Positions 8,471-16,199 of a stretch of DNA of 64,000 bases are shown in pieces. Position 1 is the first letter of the stretch. The number at the start of each line of letters is the position of its first letter. The translations under genes were made by a program, and so were the position numbers. The stretch is from Collinsella aerofaciens (GTDB lineage Bacteria; Actinomycetota; Coriobacteriia; Coriobacteriales; Coriobacteriaceae). Location of the stretch: positions 1 through 64,000 of the forward strand of contig NZ_SPFY01000003.1 of the NCBI RefSeq assembly GCF_005844325.1, in the 5' to 3' direction. A model generated the notes under the pieces. The model saw only the letters and a program-made list of their open reading frames with translations. It was not told the origin of the DNA and did not search any database.

Positions 8471-9289
8471 ATGTCTGCAATCACTATTCTGCTTGTTGCG
8501 ATTGTCGCGTTGCTTGCCGGTATGGAAGGCATTCTGGATGAGTTCCAGTTCCATCAGCCGCTCGTGGCATGCACGCTTATCGGTCTCGTAACCGGTCACC
8601 TTCAGGAGGGCATCCTCCTGGGCGGTTCGCTCCAGATGATGGCCCTTGGCTGGGCTAACGTCGGCGCCGCCGTCGCGCCTGACGCCGCTCTGGCCTCGGT
8701 CGCTTCTTCGATCATCATGGTGCTCGCCCTCAACGGCGGCGCCACTGATTCGGCCAAGGCCGTTACCGCGGCCATCGCCGTCGCCGTCCCGCTGTCGGTC
8801 GCTGGTCTGTTCCTGACCATGATCTGCCGTACCATTGCTACCGCTATCGCTCACGCCATGGACGGTTGCGCCGAGAAGGGCGACTTCTCCGGCATCGAGC
8901 GCTGGCAGTACGCTGCCATCCTCATGCAGGGCCTTCGTATCGCCATCCCGGCAGTACTTCTGTGCGTTATCCCGGCCGAGGCTGTTACCAACGCGCTTAA
9001 CGCTATGCCCGACTGGCTGTCCGGCGGCATGGCCGTCGGCGGCGGCATGGTCGCTTCCGTCGGTTACGCCATGGTCATCAACATGATGGCCACCAAGGAG
9101 ACCTGGCCGTTCTTCATCCTCGGCTTTGTCCTTGCTGCCATCCCTCAGCTCACGCTGATCGCCCTTGGCCTCATCGGCATCTCCCTTGCCCTCATCTACC
9201 TTGGCCTTAAGGATCTGGCCAAGCAGGGTGGCGGCACGGGCGGTGGCTCCGGCGACCCGCTCGGCGACATTCTGAACGATTACGAGTAG
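8471..9289 (+). CDS. manY: PTS mannose-family EIIC component
   Basis: The product has 272 residues, mostly hydrophobic helices, and starts after AAAGGAGGG. The N-terminal helix followed by GMEGILDEFQFHQPLV and HLQEGILLGGSLQMM is typical of EIIC of the mannose/sorbose family, which with IID forms the membrane channel for the sugar. The C-terminus ends in a Gly-rich tail and DILNDYE. It lies 18 bases after the EIIAB gene and 16 before EIID, clearly one operon. Confidence 0.95.
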   Translation: MSAITILLVAIVALLAGMEGILDEFQFHQPLVACTLIGLVTGHLQEGILLGGSLQMMALGWANVGAAVAPDAALASVASSIIMVLALNGGATDSAKAVTAAIAVAVPLSVAGLFLTMICRTIATAIAHAMDGCAEKGDFSGIERWQYAAILMQGLRIAIPAVLLCVIPAEAVTNALNAMPDWLSGGMAVGGGMVASVGYAMVINMMATKETWPFFILGFVLAAIPQLTLIALGLIGISLALIYLGLKDLAKQGGGTGGGSGDPLGDILNDYE

Positions 9290-9305
9290 GAGGGGAGTGA
9301 TACAT

Positions 9306-10226
9306 ATGGCAGAGAACAAGATTCAGCTCACCAAGGCTGACCGTAAGAAGGTTTGCTTCCGTCATCAGTTCCTTCAGGGCTCGTGGAACTACGAGCGTAT
9401 GCAGAACGGCGGCTGGTGCTTCGCAATGATCCCTGCGATCAAGAAGCTCTACACCAGCAAGGATGACCAGATTGCCGCGCTTAAGCGCCACCTGGAGTTC
9501 TATAACACCCACCCCTATGTTTCCGCCCCCGTCATTGGCGTTACCCTCGCCCTCGAGGAGGAGCGCGCCAACGGTGCTCCGATCGATGATGTCGCCATCC
9601 AGGGCGTCAAGGTCGGTATGATGGGCCCGCTCGCCGGCGTCGGTGACCCCGTCTTCTGGTTCACCCTTCGCCCGATTCTGGGCGCTCTGGGCGCTTCCCT
9701 GGCCATGTCCGGCAGCATCGTCGGTCCGTTGCTGTTCTTCTTCGCGTGGAACATCATCCGTTACGCTTTCCTGTGGTACACACAGGAGTTTGGCTACAAG
9801 GTCGGCTCCTCTATCGCCAAGGACCTCTCCGGCGGTCTGATGGGCAAGGTCACCGAGGGCGCTTCCATCCTGGGTATGTTCATCATCGGCGCCCTGGTCG
9901 AGCGCTGGGTGTCCATTTCCTTCACCCCGATCGTCTCCACGGTCAAGCAGTCTGCTGGCGCCTTTATCGACTGGGCTAGCCTGCCTTCCGGTTCCGAGGG
10001 TATCAAGGAAGCGCTGACGATGTACAACTCCGTCGGTGCTACCGCCCTTGATCAGATGAAGGTCACCACGCTCCAGGGTAACCTCGATCAGCTCATCCCC
10101 GGCCTTGCCGCCGTGTGCCTGACCCTGCTGGTCTGCAAGCTCCTCAAGAAGAAGGTCAGCCCGATCGTCATCATCCTGGCTCTCTTCGCCGTCGGCATCA
10201 TCGGTCGCTTCTGCGGCTTCATGTAA
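9306..10226 (+). CDS. manZ: PTS mannose-family EIID component
   Basis: The product has 306 residues. ATG 9306 follows AGGAGGGGAG at a good distance; an upstream GTG is not needed. Family signatures are visible: the soluble N-terminus with FLQGSWNYERMQNGGW, the FYNTHPYVSAPVIGVTLALEE segment and the GPLAGVGDPVFW motif. The C-terminal third holds the membrane helices. IID completes the IIC-IID transport complex. A hairpin at 10283-10318 follows the stop and probably ends the operon. Confidence 0.95.
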   Translation: MAENKIQLTKADRKKVCFRHQFLQGSWNYERMQNGGWCFAMIPAIKKLYTSKDDQIAALKRHLEFYNTHPYVSAPVIGVTLALEEERANGAPIDDVAIQGVKVGMMGPLAGVGDPVFWFTLRPILGALGASLAMSGSIVGPLLFFFAWNIIRYAFLWYTQEFGYKVGSSIAKDLSGGLMGKVTEGASILGMFIIGALVERWVSISFTPIVSTVKQSAGAFIDWASLPSGSEGIKEALTMYNSVGATALDQMKVTTLQGNLDQLIPGLAAVCLTLLVCKLLKKKVSPIVIILALFAVGIIGRFCGFM

Positions 10227-10282
10227 GCACGCTTCGGCTTAAGACCGAGAATTGCTAGGCAAGGGCTTTTGAGCCATTGAAA

Positions 10283-10325
10283 CGGACCGCACCCGGTGGG
10301 TACACTGGATGCGGTCCGATTGTTT
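10283..10325 (+). terminator. Terminator of the PTS operon, overlapping the next promoter
   Basis: CGGACCGCA (10283-10291) pairs perfectly with TGCGGTCCG (10310-10318), and TTGTTTTA follows. The 18-base loop contains GGGTACACT, whose TACACT (10301-10306) looks like a -10 box for the next gene. Terminator and promoter therefore share the same bases. Confidence 0.6.
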
Positions 10326-10346
10326 TATTTGGAGGGCGAGGCGCGC

Positions 10347-10745
10347 ATGGCGCAATCTCAGAACAGCACGGTCGATCTGGCAACGCCGGCAACCTGCCTG
10401 ATGGGGCTTACCAGCCACGGTAACGTGATGGTGGGCAATAAGGCGTTCGAGTATTACAACGAGCGCAATCCCGAGGATTATATTCAAATCCCGTGGGACG
10501 AGGTCGACTATATTGCCGCCGAGGTTTTACGCGGCACCAAGAAGATCACGCGTTTTGCCATCTTCACCAAGGACAACGGTCACTTTACGTTTTCGACGCG
10601 CGACGACAAAGAGACGTTGCGCGCGGTCCGCAAGTACGTCGACGAGGATAAGCTTGTGCGTTCGCCCGACTTTATCGATGTGACGGCCAAGGGCGCCAAG
10701 AGCATCCCCTCCGTTATCAAAAACCTCTTCCACAAAGGCAACTAG
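10347..10745 (+). CDS. manO: DUF956 (ManO-type) protein linked to the mannose PTS
   Basis: The product has 132 residues. ATG 10347 is chosen because GGAGGGCGAG lies upstream and the family begins near here (NSTVDLATPATCLMG). The body, with KAFEYYNERNPEDYIQIPW, ITRFAIFTKDNGHFTFSTRD and a Lys-rich end, matches DUF956, a small cytoplasmic family that follows manXYZ in Firmicutes and is thought to modulate the transporter. A promoter-like TACACT and the operon terminator lie just upstream, so it may be expressed both by read-through and on its own. Confidence 0.85.
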   Translation: MAQSQNSTVDLATPATCLMGLTSHGNVMVGNKAFEYYNERNPEDYIQIPWDEVDYIAAEVLRGTKKITRFAIFTKDNGHFTFSTRDDKETLRAVRKYVDEDKLVRSPDFIDVTAKGAKSIPSVIKNLFHKGN

Positions 10746-10768
10746 TCATTAAAGAGCGCCCCCCAAGT

Positions 10769-10966
10769 GGGACGCAGTTTCCCATGGGGCTCGATCGGGA
10801 AAGTGCATCCCAGTTCGAGCGCCGATTCCGGGATGTAGTTTCCGGAACGGGGTCGTTTGGGAAACTGTGTCCCGTTTCGAGCCGAAATTCTGGGACACAG
10901 TTTCCAGCGAGGTCCCATTGGGAAAGTTTGACCCAGAATTTGCCTGGATAGTGGGACACACTTTCC
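10769..10966. repeat. Array of seven alternately oriented 14-mers, about 61-bp period
   Basis: Seven copies of a 14-mer close to GGGACACAGTTTCC occur with strictly alternating orientation. Forward copies start at 10769, 10830, 10892 and 10953; reverse copies at 10798, 10860 and 10921. Successive starts differ by 29, 32, 30, 32, 29 and 32 bp, so same-orientation copies recur every 61-62 bp. The spacers are related too (TTCGAGC after the second and fourth copies), so this is a diverged tandem repeat with internal symmetry. It fills the gap between the DUF956 gene and tRNA-Arg. No credible gene lies here. Confidence 0.85.
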
Positions 10967-11047
10967 GGAGGGCTGTTCCATCGCAACTTCGAAGAGTGGC
11001 TATACGCTGTATTACAACGGCGTAAATCTGCTACACTAGTACAACAT

Positions 11048-11123
11048 GCCTCCGTAGCTCAGGGGATAGAGCACCGCTCTCCTAAAGCGGGTGTCGACGG
11101 TTCGAATCCGCCCGGGGGCACCA
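11048..11123 (+). tRNA. tRNA-Arg (anticodon CCU), integration target
   Basis: The acceptor stem GCCTCCG pairs with CGGGGGC, the anticodon stem CCGCT with AGCGG around loop CTCCTAA (anticodon CCT), and the T arm GACGG-TTCGAAT-CCGCC is complete. CCA is encoded. It reads AGG codons. TACACT at 11032-11037 is a plausible -10 box. The 3' half of the gene is the left attachment core of the integrated element, and the element's copy keeps the tRNA intact. Confidence 0.97.
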
Positions 11124-11128
11124 GAAGA
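11079..11128. other. attL core (50 bp) in tRNA-Arg
   Basis: These 50 bases, from the anticodon loop to just past the CCA, are repeated exactly at 22136-22185. Identity breaks on both sides (CT versus AC before, A versus T after). This marks the core of site-specific integration. Confidence 0.92.
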
Positions 11129-11132
11129 AATT

Positions 11133-11163
11133 GCAGGTCAGACGGTATAAAACGTCTGGCCTG
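11133..11163 (+). terminator. Hairpin downstream of tRNA-Arg
   Basis: AGGTCAGACG and CGTCTGGCCT pair (one G-T) around a short AT-rich loop, followed by GTCTTCTTG. It probably ends the tRNA transcript. It lies inside the element, so the element supplies it to the tRNA gene. Confidence 0.6.
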
Positions 11164-11195
11164 TCTTCTTGTATAAGGGTCTTATTAGCGGCATT

Positions 11196-11216
11196 TGGGT
11201 AGAAATTGGGTAGAAA
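11196..11216 (+). promoter_or_regulatory. Left arm-type integrase sites (two direct repeats)
   Basis: TGGGTAGAAA occurs at 11196-11205 and 11207-11216, an 11-bp step, about 70 bases inside attL. The same pair with the same step occurs at 22009-22029 inside attR. Paired direct repeats inside both ends are typical arm sites for the N-terminal domain of tyrosine integrases. Confidence 0.6.
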
Positions 11217-11484
11217 GATTTTTTGTGGAGGTCTAAGCCCAATATTCGGTTTCCAACCTTTTCCACAGCTTACGGGCTTATAGAAGCCCTCCGGCTATGG
11301 AAAGCGTTGAAAACCTAGGTCGATGTTGTCGTGAGCGGGCGAGTTTCCAACAGTCCCCGGCGTCTCCGGGTTTTACTGGGGACCCTCCGACACCGGGGAC
11401 CGTTGAAAACTCGCCCCTCTATCCGCAAGGTTGCCCTTACCCCTTAAAATGGTCCGCAAGAGACAACGACGCAGGAGGTCCGGT
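11217..11484 (+). other. Structured leader upstream of the R-M gene
   Basis: There is no gene here. One nested hairpin spans about 11258-11305 (TTTCCA...TGGAAA, with GGGCTT-ATA-GAAGCCC inside). A second has 28-bp arms, 11337-11364 and 11389-11416, with three mismatches. The 9-mer GTTGRAAAC occurs four times: inverted at 11249-11257 and 11343-11351, direct at 11306-11314 and 11402-11410. These could be iterons, a control site for the R-M gene or a transfer origin. AGGAGG at 11473-11478 is the ribosome site of the next gene. Confidence 0.6.
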
Positions 11485-14316
11485 ATGCCTGCCAGCAAGA
11501 AAGAGGCAAAGGAGTTCGTAAAGCGGTGGAAGAAGCGCCTCAGCGCCATCCCCGCGGGCTCCAACAATGAGCAGCAGGACACGCAGAAGTTTTGGGTCGA
11601 CTTGCTCATCAATGTCCTGGGTATCCCGTCCAACACCATAGACAGCTTCGTCGACTTTGAGCGCAAGGTGAGAGGCCGACGCATCGACGTGTTCGTCTCC
11701 GACCACAACTTCCTCTGCGAGCAGAAGTCGTGGGGCATCGACCTCGACAAGCCCGAGCCTAGGAACGGGGGCATGGAGACGCCGCTCCAGCAGGCCATGT
11801 GGTACGCGCGGCACCTGCCGTACTCCGAGCGCCCGCGCTGGGTGATGACGTGCAACTTCGGGACCTTCCGCCTTTACGACCTCGACAACGAGAGGCCCGA
11901 GGACACCGTGCAGGAGTTCTCCCTCGAAGAGCTCCCGGACAGTCTGTACCTGCTCTCATTCCTGACATCCAACGAGACGAGCCGCCTGCACAAGGAACAG
12001 CAGCTTTCAATCGAGGCTGGGGCTTACGTCTCCAGGCTCTATGATGCTCTCGCCAAGCAGTACCATCACATCGAGGAGAAGGACGAGCGGGCCCAGGAGG
12101 AGCAGCGCTCGCTCAACGTTCTCATCACCCGAATCATCTTCTTACTTTACGCCGAGGACGCCGATCTCCTGCAATCGCATCAGGCGTTCGGCAGGTACTG
12201 CGAGGGAGACCCCGCGAAGCTCCGTCGCAAATTGGTCGATCTGTTCGAGACCATCGATACTCCCTTGGATCAGCGGGACGAGTACATGGACGAGGACCTT
12301 GCGGCCTTCCCCTACGTGAACGGTGGGCTGTTCGCCGACTCCTCCATCATCGTCCCGCAGATGACCCCGGAAATCCTTGAGGCCATCACCGACGCCTCCC
12401 AGGACTTCGACTGGCGCGAGATCTCGGGCGTCATCTTCGGCGGCGTGTTCGAGGGGACTCTGAATCCCGAGACGCGCCATGCCGGGGGTATGCACTACAC
12501 GAGCGTTGAGAACATCGAGCGCTGCCTGAAGCCGCTGTTCCTCGACGAGTTGTGGGACGAGCTGCACGAGGCCGAGGGTGAGAGGACGGCGGCGAAGCGC
12601 AAACAGGCCCTGGCGAGGCTGCACGACAAGGTTGCCTCCATTACCATCGGCGACCCGGCGTGCGGCTCGGGCAACTTCCTCACCGAGGCATACCGGCAGC
12701 TGCGCACCATCGAGAATCGAATCATCGAGGACGAGCTCAGCGAGGAGACCGGCAACGCGGGACAGACGTCCCTCGTCGTTGCGCAAGACAGTCCCGTCCG
12801 CGTCTCCCTGGGCCAGCTGTACGGCATCGAGATAAACGACTTCGCCGTTTCGGTCGCCAAGACCGCCCTGTGGATCACCGAGGAGCAGATGCTTCGTAAG
12901 ACGCAGGAGATATACGTCGACTATGACTTCGACTTCCTGCCGCTCAGGAGCCTCAGCAACCTCCATGAGGGCAACGCTCTCAAGATCGATTGGTCCGAGG
13001 TGTTCCCCGACGACCTCACCTATCTCGTGGGCAATCCTCCCTTCCTCGGGGCTCGTAACCAGTCCAAGGAGCAGAAATCTGAACTGCTTGAGGTCTTCGA
13101 CGGAGCGAAAAACGCGGGCAACATCGACTACTGCGGGGCCTGGTACATGAAGGCCGCGAGGTTCACGCAGGGGAAGCGCACGCGCTGCGCCCTGGTCTCG
13201 ACGAACTCCATCTGCCAGGGTGAGCAGGTCGCCAACCTCTGGAAACCCCTGCACGACCTGGGTATCCACATCGACTTTGCGCACAACACGTTCAGGTGGG
13301 ACAACGAGGCGGCAGATAAGGCGCATGTCTTTTGCGTCATCGTCGGGTTCTCCCGCGAAGCGGGGAACAAGACGCTCTTCTACCACGCGACCCCGGACAG
13401 CGACGAAGAACAGGTTCCCATGGCTCGAATCAACGCGTATCTGAAAGACGCCCCTGATGTATTTATCTATAGCCGCAACAAGCCTATTTGTGATGTTCCG
13501 GAAATGGGTATCGGAAATAAACCTATTGATGGAGGCTTCTACCTATTTACTGATGAGGAGAAAGACGATTTCCTGAAGAAAGAGCCCAAAGCCGAAGCCT
13601 TCTTTCACCCATGGCTTGGCTCAAAAGAGTTCATTCATGGCTATCACCGCTGGTGTCTATGGCTTGGGGAGGCAACTTTCTCAGATTTAAAGCAGCTTCC
13701 TGAGTGCAGAAAGAGAATAGAGCAGGTTCGTGAATACAGGCTTGCAAGTAAAAGCGCTGGAACTCGGAAAATTGCAGATAAGCCGACAAGGTTTCATGTT
13801 GAGAACATGCCTGAGGGAAGTTCCATCATCATCCCTGAGGTCTCTTCAAGCAGAAGAAAACGTGTTCCAATGGGCTTTGTTGGGCCAGAGATATTTTGTA
13901 GTAACAAGGTGAGATTGATTCCTAATGCCTCTCTCTATCACTACGGCATCCTGCAATCCCAGTTCCATAATGCATGGGTTAGGGTCGTAACTGGAAGGTT
14001 GAAGAACGATTACCAGTACTCGGCCAATATTGATTACAACAACTTCGTCTGGCCCGAGCCCAGTGAAGAGCAAAGGAACGAGGTCGAACGCTGCGCCCAA
14101 GCCGTGCTCGATGCCCGAGACGTCCAGGAGGGTGCGACGCTTGCGGACATGTATGATCCCAAGAATGAGACGTTCTTCCCCGAGCTGATGGCCGCGCATA
14201 AGGCGCTTGACGCTGCTGTTGAGGCTGCCTATGGCGTCGACTTCGGCGGGGACGAGGAGAAGATCGTCGCCCATCTCTTCAACCTCTACGCCGAGAAAGT
14301 CGGTGAAAGTAAATGA
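11485..14316 (+). CDS. MmeI-like type IIL restriction-modification enzyme
   Basis: The product has 943 residues, close to MmeI (919). ATG 11485 has AGGAGG six bases upstream. Residues 1-190 form the nuclease domain with Asp68, Glu79 and Lys81 (IDVF...CEQKS), the spacing of the PD-ExK site in MmeI. A helical linker leads to the gamma-class N6-adenine methyltransferase: motif I DPACGSGNF at about 390 and motif IV NPPF at 517. A target-recognition domain lies at about 650-850, followed by a helical C-terminus. Such enzymes cut about 20 bases from their site and methylate one strand, so a single protein protects and restricts. The DNA for residues 650-850 is much more AT-rich than the rest, a sign of target-domain exchange. 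The last four bases overlap the next gene. Confidence 0.88.
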   Translation: MPASKKEAKEFVKRWKKRLSAIPAGSNNEQQDTQKFWVDLLINVLGIPSNTIDSFVDFERKVRGRRIDVFVSDHNFLCEQKSWGIDLDKPEPRNGGMETPLQQAMWYARHLPYSERPRWVMTCNFGTFRLYDLDNERPEDTVQEFSLEELPDSLYLLSFLTSNETSRLHKEQQLSIEAGAYVSRLYDALAKQYHHIEEKDERAQEEQRSLNVLITRIIFLLYAEDADLLQSHQAFGRYCEGDPAKLRRKLVDLFETIDTPLDQRDEYMDEDLAAFPYVNGGLFADSSIIVPQMTPEILEAITDASQDFDWREISGVIFGGVFEGTLNPETRHAGGMHYTSVENIERCLKPLFLDELWDELHEAEGERTAAKRKQALARLHDKVASITIGDPACGSGNFLTEAYRQLRTIENRIIEDELSEETGNAGQTSLVVAQDSPVRVSLGQLYGIEINDFAVSVAKTALWITEEQMLRKTQEIYVDYDFDFLPLRSLSNLHEGNALKIDWSEVFPDDLTYLVGNPPFLGARNQSKEQKSELLEVFDGAKNAGNIDYCGAWYMKAARFTQGKRTRCALVSTNSICQGEQVANLWKPLHDLGIHIDFAHNTFRWDNEAADKAHVFCVIVGFSREAGNKTLFYHATPDSDEEQVPMARINAYLKDAPDVFIYSRNKPICDVPEMGIGNKPIDGGFYLFTDEEKDDFLKKEPKAEAFFHPWLGSKEFIHGYHRWCLWLGEATFSDLKQLPECRKRIEQVREYRLASKSAGTRKIADKPTRFHVENMPEGSSIIIPEVSSSRRKRVPMGFVGPEIFCSNKVRLIPNASLYHYGILQSQFHNAWVRVVTGRLKNDYQYSANIDYNNFVWPEPSEEQRNEVERCAQAVLDARDVQEGATLADMYDPKNETFFPELMAAHKALDAAVEAAYGVDFGGDEEKIVAHLFNLYAEKVGESK

Positions 14317-14765
14317 TTCACCCCACGCGTTTTGCCCTTCCAGAGGAGGACTATCTGACCCTTCTCGGGGGGGCGGTTTATGTATTCAACTCGAATGTCT
14401 CCTTCTTCGTTGAGAACCTTCTGCACGCTGGGGCTCCCGACTGGTACGAGCTTGCCGACATGATGACGGGGCAGCTCAAGGATGAAGGAAGGAAGTGGCT
14501 TGTGAATGAAAAGGACAAAAGAGTCCTGGAACTGCTTTGCGAGCTCGGAAACGAGAGGAACAGAATTATCCACAGCTTTCCGGTAACGCATGATGGGCGA
14601 CAGGAGCTTCGAACGAAGACTAAGGCCAAGGACGAAGAGCAACCAAACTATCAGTACCAGATTGACCGTGAACTGCTCCACTCCTTCATCGACAGAAACC
14701 AAGAACTGAGCGACGAACTGTACGAGTGCAGGGACAGAAACGTCGCTATGGCTAAGCTCTCCTAG
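14313..14765 (+). CDS. Small HEPN-like protein coupled to the R-M gene
   Basis: The product has 150 residues. Its ATG overlaps the TGA of the R-M gene (ATGA), so translation is coupled. The protein looks all-helical. It contains ERNRIIHSF, with Arg82-Asn83-x3-His87: the R[N/D/H]xxxH signature of HEPN domains, which are mostly RNA-cutting toxins or defence nucleases. The motif sits between two helices (VLELLCELGNE and a following charged helix), as in HEPN folds. The C-terminal half is very polar (KTKAKDEEQPNYQYQ) and then helical. I do not recognise the family further. It could be an accessory control or back-up toxin of the R-M system, or an unrelated helical protein with a chance motif. Confidence 0.6.
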   Translation: MIHPTRFALPEEDYLTLLGGAVYVFNSNVSFFVENLLHAGAPDWYELADMMTGQLKDEGRKWLVNEKDKRVLELLCELGNERNRIIHSFPVTHDGRQELRTKTKAKDEEQPNYQYQIDRELLHSFIDRNQELSDELYECRDRNVAMAKLS

Positions 14766-15216
14766 GGTCCTGTCAAGCGGCTTGTGATGCAGCAATCGGC
14801 CTTGCGGCCGATGGGTCCCGCTTATGGGCGGGACCCCCGCGACGCACGGCGTCGCTCTCGCTGCGGCTCCCTGGCAACGCTCCCCAGGGTCGCGTTTCGT
14901 CCGCCTCCGCTCACGCCGGCCCAGCCCGCCGAACGGCTGCGCTCGATGGCTTCCAGAAGTCGCCATCGCTCCGCCGTGGTCGCCGGGCTGGGCCTCTCGC
15001 GCCGGGTCGCCGAGCGCCGTCGTGCGACGCTTCCCAGGGTCGCGTCTCCTCGGCGTCGGTTCAACCGGCGCTCACCTGCCCGGGCTCGCGTTGCCTTGGG
15101 CAACCGGCTCGCTCCGTGCAGGCAAGATATGGATTCCGTTGCACGGAATCATCTTGCCCGCCTGCGGCGGGACGGCGAACCGCTCCGAGGTCGCTCTCAC
15201 CGAAGGGCAAAAGAAG
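14766..15216. other. GC-rich non-coding region rich in hairpins
   Basis: This is about 450 bases without a credible gene. Hairpins seen: 14795-14812 (ATCGGCC-TTGC-GGCCGAT); directly next to it 14813-14836 (GGGTCCCGC/GCGGGACCC), a likely end signal for the R-M operon; and 15121-15158 (GGCAAGAT and GATTCCG arms with a 3-base bulge and the loop TTGCA). AGGGTCGCGT occurs twice here and again at 63733-63742. Being between convergent operons and beside the relaxase gene, it could hold the transfer origin, but I see no known nic sequence. Confidence 0.5.
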
Positions 15217-15245
15217 GGGCCGGGACGCCTGTTGCGTCCCGGCCC
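15217..15245 (-). terminator. Terminator of the mobilization operon
   Basis: The perfect 12-bp arms GGGCCGGGACGC and GCGTCCCGGCCC surround a 5-base loop. On the minus strand CTTCTTTTGC follows. It lies six bases past the relaxase stop. Confidence 0.85.
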
Positions 15246-15251
15246 AAGTGC

Positions 15252-16190
15252 TTAGTCCCCGCGCCCGTTCTGGTTCTCGTGCGCCTTGCGCTCAAGTTCC
15301 CAGAACGCCCTCATCGCCGTCGCTATCCCGCGCAGCGTGAAGCGGACGACGAGGCCGGTCGAGCGGTCGACCGCGAAGCCGAGCCTGCCGCCGTTGACCT
15401 TCCGCACGGCCCCGAGGGTCTTCGAGAAGAATCGGTACTGGAGGCTCCCGCCCTTCGACCTCGCGAGCTCGATGCCGTCTCGCCTGAGCCGCCGGTCGAG
15501 CTCGGCCATGCGGTCGGGGCAGTCCCTCATTCGCCCGACCTCCTCGACGCGGCGGGCAACCGCCACGCGGACGCGGGCGTTCTCGGAGCGCTCGGCCTGC
15601 CCCTTGCGGGCCATCTCGCGTTCCTCCCTGCCCGGTTGTCTCGCGTGAACGCGCGAGTTGGCCTTGCCGCGTTCAAGCTGCCTGAGCCCATACTTCTCGT
15701 CCAAGGCGCGGACGGTCTTCACCCTCGCGGTTGCGGCCTTGCGTGCGGGACCCTCGTCGAGCCTTCGGCCGGTTTCCAGATCACTGCGGTTGATGCCGAG
15801 GTGCACGGCGTAGCGGTCGGTGGCGTCCGCGCGGCAGCGCTCGCGGTGCAGCACCATCACGACTTCCTGGTTGGGGTAGCGCTCGGCCACGTACTCCCTC
15901 GCATAGCGCATGCACAGCTCCGGCGTCATCTTCCCGCCGTTGAGGTCGCACTCGTCTGGGAGGAACCCGAGTATCTGGTGCTGCATGTAGGTACACTTGG
16001 CACCGGCCTTGCCGGGCATGTCGTGACCCATGGCTGCTCTCGTGTCTGCCATCTCCTGAAACCAGCGGCCTTCGTCGATGATGTTCTGCGTGCCGTGGGC
16101 AAGCGCCTTGTCGCGGTCCCATGAAAGGTAGTCCCTGAGACGGGAGAGGTGCCTTTCGCTGCAGACGCTCGTCTGCTTTATTGCCGTCAT
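15252..16190 (-). CDS. Relaxase/mobilization nuclease (MOBP-like)
   Basis: The product has 312 residues; a strong AGGAGG precedes the start. Family features: the HQILGFLPDE segment, then MTPELCMRYAREYVAERYPNQ, a histidine at 115 (VMVLH) and RYAVHLGINRSDLETG, the place of the relaxase metal-binding His cluster. The usual HxH reads HLG here, so the third His is missing or replaced. Tyrosines near residues 21 and 68 are candidates for the nicking residue. The C-terminal half is basic and helical. Relaxases nick the transfer origin and lead the strand into the recipient. It is the last gene of a leftward operon after the coupling protein, with nine bases between them. It is shorter than many relaxases but looks intact. 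Confidence 0.75.
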   Translation of the reverse strand: MTAIKQTSVCSERHLSRLRDYLSWDRDKALAHGTQNIIDEGRWFQEMADTRAAMGHDMPGKAGAKCTYMQHQILGFLPDECDLNGGKMTPELCMRYAREYVAERYPNQEVVMVLHRERCRADATDRYAVHLGINRSDLETGRRLDEGPARKAATARVKTVRALDEKYGLRQLERGKANSRVHARQPGREEREMARKGQAERSENARVRVAVARRVEEVGRMRDCPDRMAELDRRLRRDGIELARSKGGSLQYRFFSKTLGAVRKVNGGRLGFAVDRSTGLVVRFTLRGIATAMRAFWELERKAHENQNGRGD

Positions 16191-16199
16191 GGTCGCCTC

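Noticed and set aside
7436-9319. 627-residue minus-strand frame opposite the PTS genes
   Set aside because: The PTS genes are certain from active-site motifs and operon order; this frame is their complement.
10769-10966. CRISPR array
   Set aside because: Repeats are only 14 bp, alternate in orientation, the spacers resemble each other and no cas gene is near.
10717-10986. Three small minus-strand frames over the 14-mer array
   Set aside because: They only translate the repeats in different phases (recurring SQWD/FPN-like words) and have no start signals.
14820-16124. 446-residue plus-strand frame over the hairpin region and relaxase gene
   Set aside because: It is Arg-, Pro- and Ala-rich without structure, and half of it is antisense to the relaxase gene, which has a strong ribosome site and family motifs.
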